64,000 nt of DNA from Marthasterias glacialis (taxonomy: Eukaryota > Echinodermata > Asteroidea > Forcipulatida > Asteriidae), in contig OU452225.1 in assembly GCA_911728455.2 (NCBI GenBank), positions 5,312,352 to 5,376,351 on the forward strand. Direction: 5' to 3'. The position numbers and the translations under genes are program-made. The notes beneath the pieces were generated by a model that saw only the letters and a list, made by a program, of their open reading frames with translations, ran no database searches and was not told where the DNA came from. Positions 62,101 to 64,000 of the stretch are shown here, one piece after another (position 1 is the stretch's first letter; every line of letters begins with the position of its first letter).

Positions 62101-63599
62101 GCGGCAATTCTGAATGGGCCGGGGTGGACTCGTATGGGTCTTGGACTATAAACTGGAACGTCTTGCACCAAAACTACACGTGAGGTTGCATCATCCACAC
62201 GTATCGAGCGCCGCACAACGACCGGGGTACCTATGTTCATATATACCATTTTAGGAGCGTGGTTTTCACCCCCGATTTTGTTTTATTTATATTGTGATAT
62301 AATCCCTCTATAAAATTGTAGCAAACTTAAACTTTCATTCATAGGATAATTAGTGCATATTAATTTTCTAAACTGGAAAATGAAATCCAATTCATATGTT
62401 ACATTGGCCGTTTAAAACGTTACGTGCAGTGTCAGGGCCGTGCGATAACGGCCCTTTCCTTTGGCCCGGGCCTTTGTATGACACTGGCCACCGCGATACT
62501 AACTGTTTTGAAACGGCTGGTTAAATAATTAAGACGTCGTTGTCGCTGTGTTATTATTGTTATTATTATTATTTTTTTAATATACAGGTGGTCGTTTGGA
62601 ATCCTGCTGTGGGAAATAGCCACACTCGGTAAGAATTGTTTATATTATTTTTTTTATTTTTTTTTTATTTATTTATTTATTTTTTTGTAATAACATGTCC
62701 GACTAACCAATTGAAGATTTGAAACATTGTGATGATGTGTGTACACAGGTGGGACACCTTACCCTGGTATCAAGACTCAGTTCCTGACATCGAGGCTGGA
62801 GAATGGATACCGTATGCCCAAACCAAACAACTCGGATGACAAAATGTAAGAGAATTGTGCATTTCCTTCGCAGTATTACTGATTAGTATACACACAATGA
62901 ATGTCTATCAGTGATGGCGAAAATGTTGAAAAGTGGAATGATCCAGTCACGATGAATGAATTACAAAATCATTATTTGTTTTACATAGACAAGTATGTAT
63001 TAATAATTCATATATTAGGCACATTTAAACATTATTAAGATCTGTTTTATACAGCTATGATGTAATGCTCCAATGCTGGCAGGAGGATCCAAATGATCGA
63101 CCATCCTTCAAGAAACTTGTGTCTATCCTTGAAACCATGGCAGACGGCAACACTGATCAGGTAAATCTAGATGTGGTAACTGAATGTTTTATGTCACAAG
63201 ATAGAAGTCGGATTATTATTACTATTATACAATGTTCACCTCTTTTAAGAAACTTATTCCAAACAATCAGCCATGCCAACATTTCGTGCAGGGTCAAATA
63301 CTTGTTAAAAGCAGAGTGCATTGATAATGATACTATTATTTAAACAAAATAATAAGAAGTTGGTACAACGATTTCAAATTCTCTGTCCGCGATTAAACAT
63401 GTGTTATGACTTCCAGGTTGTGGGCATTCTACTTTTTAGGCGTCTGTGAGTGAGTGTTTTGTATCTCATACTTTACTTTCTTGGTTTATCCAGAATATAT
63501 ATATTCTGTATGTTCCTTTTACAGACATACATGCGTCTGTTACCGAGTTCAGAGAAGTACCTGTATGTGAACATACAGCCGGAGTTTGATGACAACTAA
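29092..63599 (+). CDS. Tie: Tie-like receptor tyrosine kinase, copy B (complete)
   Basis: Complete tandem paralogue of copy A. Exons: 29092-29152, 39449-39775, 40148-40402, 40875-41009, 41135-41290, 41551-41682, 42356-42487, 42587-42661, 43308-43373, 45451-45747, 46622-46930, 47121-47411, 47796-47925, 48052-48230, 48837-49124, 49801-50012, 50970-51039, 51311-51417, 51796-52015, 54532-54631, 55423-55681, 56138-56180, 56949-57121, 57514-57826, 58882-58992, 59126-59292, 59778-59891, 60142-60212, 62588-62628, 62749-62845, 63055-63160, 63525-63599. They total 5112 nt, open throughout, for 1703 residues. Order: signal peptide, Ig-like x2, EGF-like x5 plus Cys-rich linker, FN3 x8, TM, kinase, YVNI tail. 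Human Tie receptors have Ig-Ig-EGF3-Ig-FN3x3, so this form lacks Ig3 and has more FN3. All introns are GT-AG except the one after 59292, which is GC-AG. The ATG at 29092 is chosen because it opens a hydrophobic leader ending in phase 1, as exon 2 requires. Confidence 0.9.
30557..31492 (+). mobile_element. TTAA-flanked piggyBac-like MITE, copy 2
   Basis: Same 20-bp terminal inverted repeats with TTAA as copy 1, same orientation, in intron 1 of copy B. The interior aligns with copy 1 in the outer parts (GTGCCCCCCTACCAA..., ACACTTTGGAAAATACGG-like end) with a more diverged centre. Confidence 0.7.
32069..34056. repeat. Fold-back element with arms of about 390 bp
   Basis: The left arm (about 32069-32455) is the inverted complement of the right arm (about 33640-34056). 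CGCCGTAACTGGGGTAA at the left meets TTACCCCAGTTACGGCG at the right. Inner parts pair through AATGTTACATTTTATTCT against AGAATAAAATGTTACGTT, and GTGCCCCACCCCCTTG against its complement. The loop contains the TIR element 32471-33377. Confidence 0.6.
32471..33377 (+). mobile_element. TIR DNA element (GACCGATTGCGC family), copy 2
   Basis: Left end GACCGATTGCGCGATC, right end GCGCAATCGGTC, aligning along its length with 27299-28108 (for example GGCTGAATAAAGCCAGTAAG). An extra stretch of about 150 bp with repeated TAGTCAAAAT/TTAGTCATTTTAGACC motifs sits near 33055-33180. It lies in the loop of the fold-back repeat 32069-34056. Confidence 0.65.
33470..34200 (+). mobile_element. Possible MITE overlapping the fold-back right arm
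   Basis: The right end, CTTTATGAAATTGGGCCC, and motifs such as CTGCTTACAGGC and TCTGCTTATTGGTAAGC resemble a MITE family common in marine invertebrate genomes that starts GGGCCCAATTTCATAAAG. The left end near 33470 is a diverged inverted match. Assignment is tentative. Confidence 0.35.
36625..37523 (-). mobile_element. piggyBac-like MITE, copy 3, inverted and truncated
   Basis: Begins TTAACCCTATCAGGACCGGGC and reads as the reverse complement of copy 1, which it resembles more than copy 2. The far end stops after AGTGCCCCCC and the last TIR is missing, so this copy lost its distal terminus. Confidence 0.65.
37880..37962. repeat. Two adjacent perfect hairpins
   Basis: GCTACAACACAAC at 37880-37892 pairs with its complement at 37903-37915 (13 bp, 10-base loop). 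Shortly after, GACACGGC pairs with GCCGTGTC across TGCAGCCGGG. Surroundings (37650-38050) are GC-richer than the rest of the intron and may be part of an unrecognised element. Confidence 0.5.
38417..38957 (-). mobile_element. TIR DNA element (GACCGATTGCGC family), copy 3, partial and inverted
   Basis: Starts GATCGATTGCGCAACC and follows the reverse complement of copy 1 through the CACGTGAC box and the AGTCACACC, AATCACACAGTTTTG and CCAAGATATTGGAACTGTC segments, then ends without the second terminus. It interrupts the sequence upstream of copy-B exon 2 that is continuous in copy A. Confidence 0.65.
39000..39211 (-). mobile_element. tRNA-derived SINE, minus strand
   Basis: Read on the minus strand, 39211-39144 begins GGGCTGGATGGCTCAGTTTG, an A-box-like TGGCTCAGTTTGTGGAGC, and has a B-box-like GGTCCAAATCC, followed by TCTTTGTCCACCCC. 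It lies 240 bp upstream of copy-B exon 2. Mutations in both boxes and lack of a cloverleaf argue for a SINE rather than a tRNA gene. Confidence 0.5.
39449..40402 (+). CDS. Tie: Copy B exons 2-3: two Ig-like domains
   Basis: Exon 39449-39775 is close to its A counterpart with few replacements. Exon 40148-40402 (Ig2) differs from A at about 26 of 85 residues. The changes are packed between RWRK and IYECHYQ ([17 protein letters not shown] against [17 protein letters not shown]), while both ends are unchanged. It too lacks the B-strand Cys (SLSVKS). Such a local block of replacements in an outer Ig domain suggests altered binding specificity; this is inference. Confidence 0.8.
40875..43373 (+). 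CDS. Tie: Copy B EGF-like block (exons 4-9)
   Basis: Exons 40875-41009, 41135-41290, 41551-41682, 42356-42487, 42587-42661 and 43308-43373, all phase 1-1. EGF2 keeps [20 protein letters not shown]4 (42356-42487) is intact here with six cysteines ([16 protein letters not shown]...[12 protein letters not shown]), preceded by a strong pyrimidine tract and CAG. Uniform phase makes this block free to gain or lose modules without frameshift, which is what the comparison with copy A shows. Confidence 0.85.
44032..45205 (-). mobile_element. Internally deleted RTE-like LINE, copy B intron 9
   Basis: Absent from copy A, where GGGTCACCGGTTG is continuous; here TCACC flanks both sides (44027-44031 and 45201-45205). 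On the minus strand the sequence encodes an endonuclease-type segment ([55 protein letters not shown]). It then jumps to a short 3' part and ends in a (GTGA)n tail at the left border. A frameshift and stops interrupt the ORF. The RT domain is missing, hence internal deletion. Confidence 0.6.
45451..56180 (+). CDS. Tie: Copy B fibronectin type III block (exons 10-21)
   Basis: Eight FN3-like domains: 45451-45747, 46622-46930, 47121-47411, 47796-47925 plus 48052-48230, 48837-49124, 49801-50012 plus 50970-51039, 51311-51417 plus 51796-52015, and 54532-54631 plus 55423-55681 plus 56138-56180. The fourth domain, broken in copy A, is intact: KLNITWQRP and then [16 protein letters not shown]. From 47121 onward exons and introns are nearly identical to copy A. 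Intron 52016-54531 is enlarged by an LTR-like insertion at 52306-54238. Confidence 0.85.
50293..50436. mobile_element. Short TIR MITE in copy B intron 15
   Basis: Near-identical counterpart of 12752-12894 at the same intron position. Confidence 0.55.
52306..54238. mobile_element. LTR-like insertion, 1933 bp, only in copy B
   Basis: Begins TGTGGCGAAAAT and ends ATTCCGCCACA, giving short inverted TGTGGCG/CGCCACA ends. CTTA is duplicated at 52302-52305 and 54239-54242, while copy A has one CTTA. No coding capacity. AATAAA occurs near 53943, and three imperfect repeats of about 57 bp built on GGTTGGAGCC with TATCACT lie at about 53660-53810. Fits a long solo LTR, possibly gypsy-like given the 4-bp duplication; a non-autonomous element is the alternative. 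Confidence 0.65.
54726..55157 (+). mobile_element. tRNA-derived SINE in copy B
   Basis: Orthologous position to 15233-15641, same A and B boxes and (TTA)n tail. It retains GGTCCCGGGGTGTTTTCTGG, lost from copy A. Confidence 0.7.
56949..57121 (+). CDS. Tie: Copy B transmembrane exon
   Basis: Same boundaries and phases as in copy A. Only one residue differs before the helix (VPSTRP against VPPTRP). The hydrophobic segment and the following basic cluster are unchanged. Confidence 0.9.
57514..63599 (+). CDS. Tie: Copy B kinase domain and C-terminal tail
   Basis: Exons 57514-57826, 58882-58992, 59126-59292, 59778-59891, 60142-60212, 62588-62628, 62749-62845, 63055-63160 and 63525-63599. Glycine loop 57742-57765, Lys codon 57814-57816, HRD from 59784, DFG 59844-59852, YVNI 63564-63575. 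About four residues differ from copy A (GIL for GML, KAR for KSR, PNNS for PINS, SIL for SML), none at a catalytic position. The juxtamembrane part has three Tyr (SLYENE, SVYEPV, PTYEDV), possible docking or regulatory sites. Confidence 0.92.
59293..59777 (+). other. GC-AG intron in the kinase domain (copy B)
   Basis: Same GGG/GCAAGT junction and same phase as in copy A, so the non-canonical donor predates the duplication or was homogenised. Confidence 0.8.
60414..61833. mobile_element. Nested MITE complex in copy B intron 27
   Basis: Counterpart of 20778-21326. Contains the TIR element at 60453-60939 with TTCTCACCA on both sides, slightly mutated ends (TGGACTGG), and about 97 bp of extra sequence near 60490-60600 not present in copy A. 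An LTR-like insertion (60956-61717) is added only here, so at least three insertion events are stacked. Confidence 0.6.
60956..61717. mobile_element. LTR-like insertion (solo LTR?), 762 bp, only in copy B
   Basis: Begins TGTTGCAAATCC and ends CGTTACA, so TG...CA. GTAC is duplicated at 60952-60955 and 61718-61721, and copy A has a single GTAC at the empty site. Inside (about 61250-61330) are four imperfect units of about 20 bp of the form TCACTTAAGGTAAATAA. No ORF. Confidence 0.65.
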
Positions 63600-64000
63600 C
63601 CGGGTGTTTTCAAGTCGTAAGGAGCAACATGGGACTTGGTGCAACTCGAACCATCAACCTTTCCCCAAAAGTATGAACTTCCGATAACGGAAGTAGAGAA
63701 GTCGAAACCGCAAATTGGTTAACATCTTCTTAGTTCCTTAATGTAGTTTTAATTTGCCATAATCCAATGAGTTTTCAAATATTCAGAAAGGAGATCGTGC
63801 CTATATAGTTTTAGAGTTCGGAAGTGTATGTAGTTTGTGTTCCTCACTGTTTAATTAAAAAACACAGACGCTGTAAGAGTTTTACCGATTTGTGGCTGAA
63901 TGTCGTAACCATTTTTATTTTTTACTTTCCATGGATTTGTAATGATCTGCATTTTATTTGTATATATCAACTCTTTAAGAAGCTCACACATTAGAACTCC

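Overview
This is eukaryotic, intron-rich, AT-rich DNA carrying two head-to-tail copies (A and B, both + strand) of a Tie-family (angiopoietin-receptor-like) receptor tyrosine kinase gene. The organism is most likely a marine deuterostome invertebrate, and an echinoderm is my best guess. The reasons are a Tie kinase with an expanded fibronectin type III ectodomain, tRNA-headed SINEs and many short TIR/MITE families. Species-level identity is not established from the sequence.

Layout: positions 1-23116 hold copy A, whose signal-peptide exon lies upstream of the window. Positions 23117-28800 hold its 3' UTR and intergenic repeats, including a broken duplicate of a promoter/first exon. Positions 29092-63599 hold copy B with all 32 coding exons; intron 1 alone is about 10.3 kb and full of repeats. 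I placed every exon by GT-AG (one GC-AG) boundaries and phase. The 32 exons of copy B sum to 5112 nt, an exact multiple of three, giving a predicted 1703-residue protein. The order is signal peptide, two Ig-like domains, five EGF-like modules plus a Cys-rich linker, about eight FN3 domains, one transmembrane helix, juxtamembrane segment, kinase domain and a short tail with a YVNI motif. The vertebrate Tie hallmarks are present (Ig2 ending LIVRG, EGF2 with [12 protein letters not shown], a kinase insert followed by [10 protein letters not shown]), but no third Ig domain was found.

The copies are not equivalent. Copy A has a decayed EGF exon (no donor, 15 nt lost) and has lost half of one FN3 domain by a 559-bp deletion at a CTGAA microhomology. 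Both lesions fall in phase 1-1 modules, so skipping them keeps the frame (about 1556 residues). Sequence similarity changes abruptly at FN3 exon 12 (A 10191 / B 47121). Upstream, the Ig/EGF/first FN3 region and its introns are clearly diverged. Downstream, exons and introns are almost identical to the end of the window, as expected from gene conversion or unequal exchange. The putative ligand-binding end has thus diversified while the signalling end stayed the same.

The non-coding remainder is a record of mobile elements: TTAA-flanked piggyBac-like MITEs (three copies), a GACCGATTGCGC TIR family (three copies), a nested element with 28-bp TIRs and a 9-bp target duplication, two LTR-like insertions present only in copy B, an internally deleted RTE-like LINE, a fold-back element of about 2 kb, a palindromic MITE only in copy A, and tRNA-derived SINEs. 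I found no other protein-coding gene.
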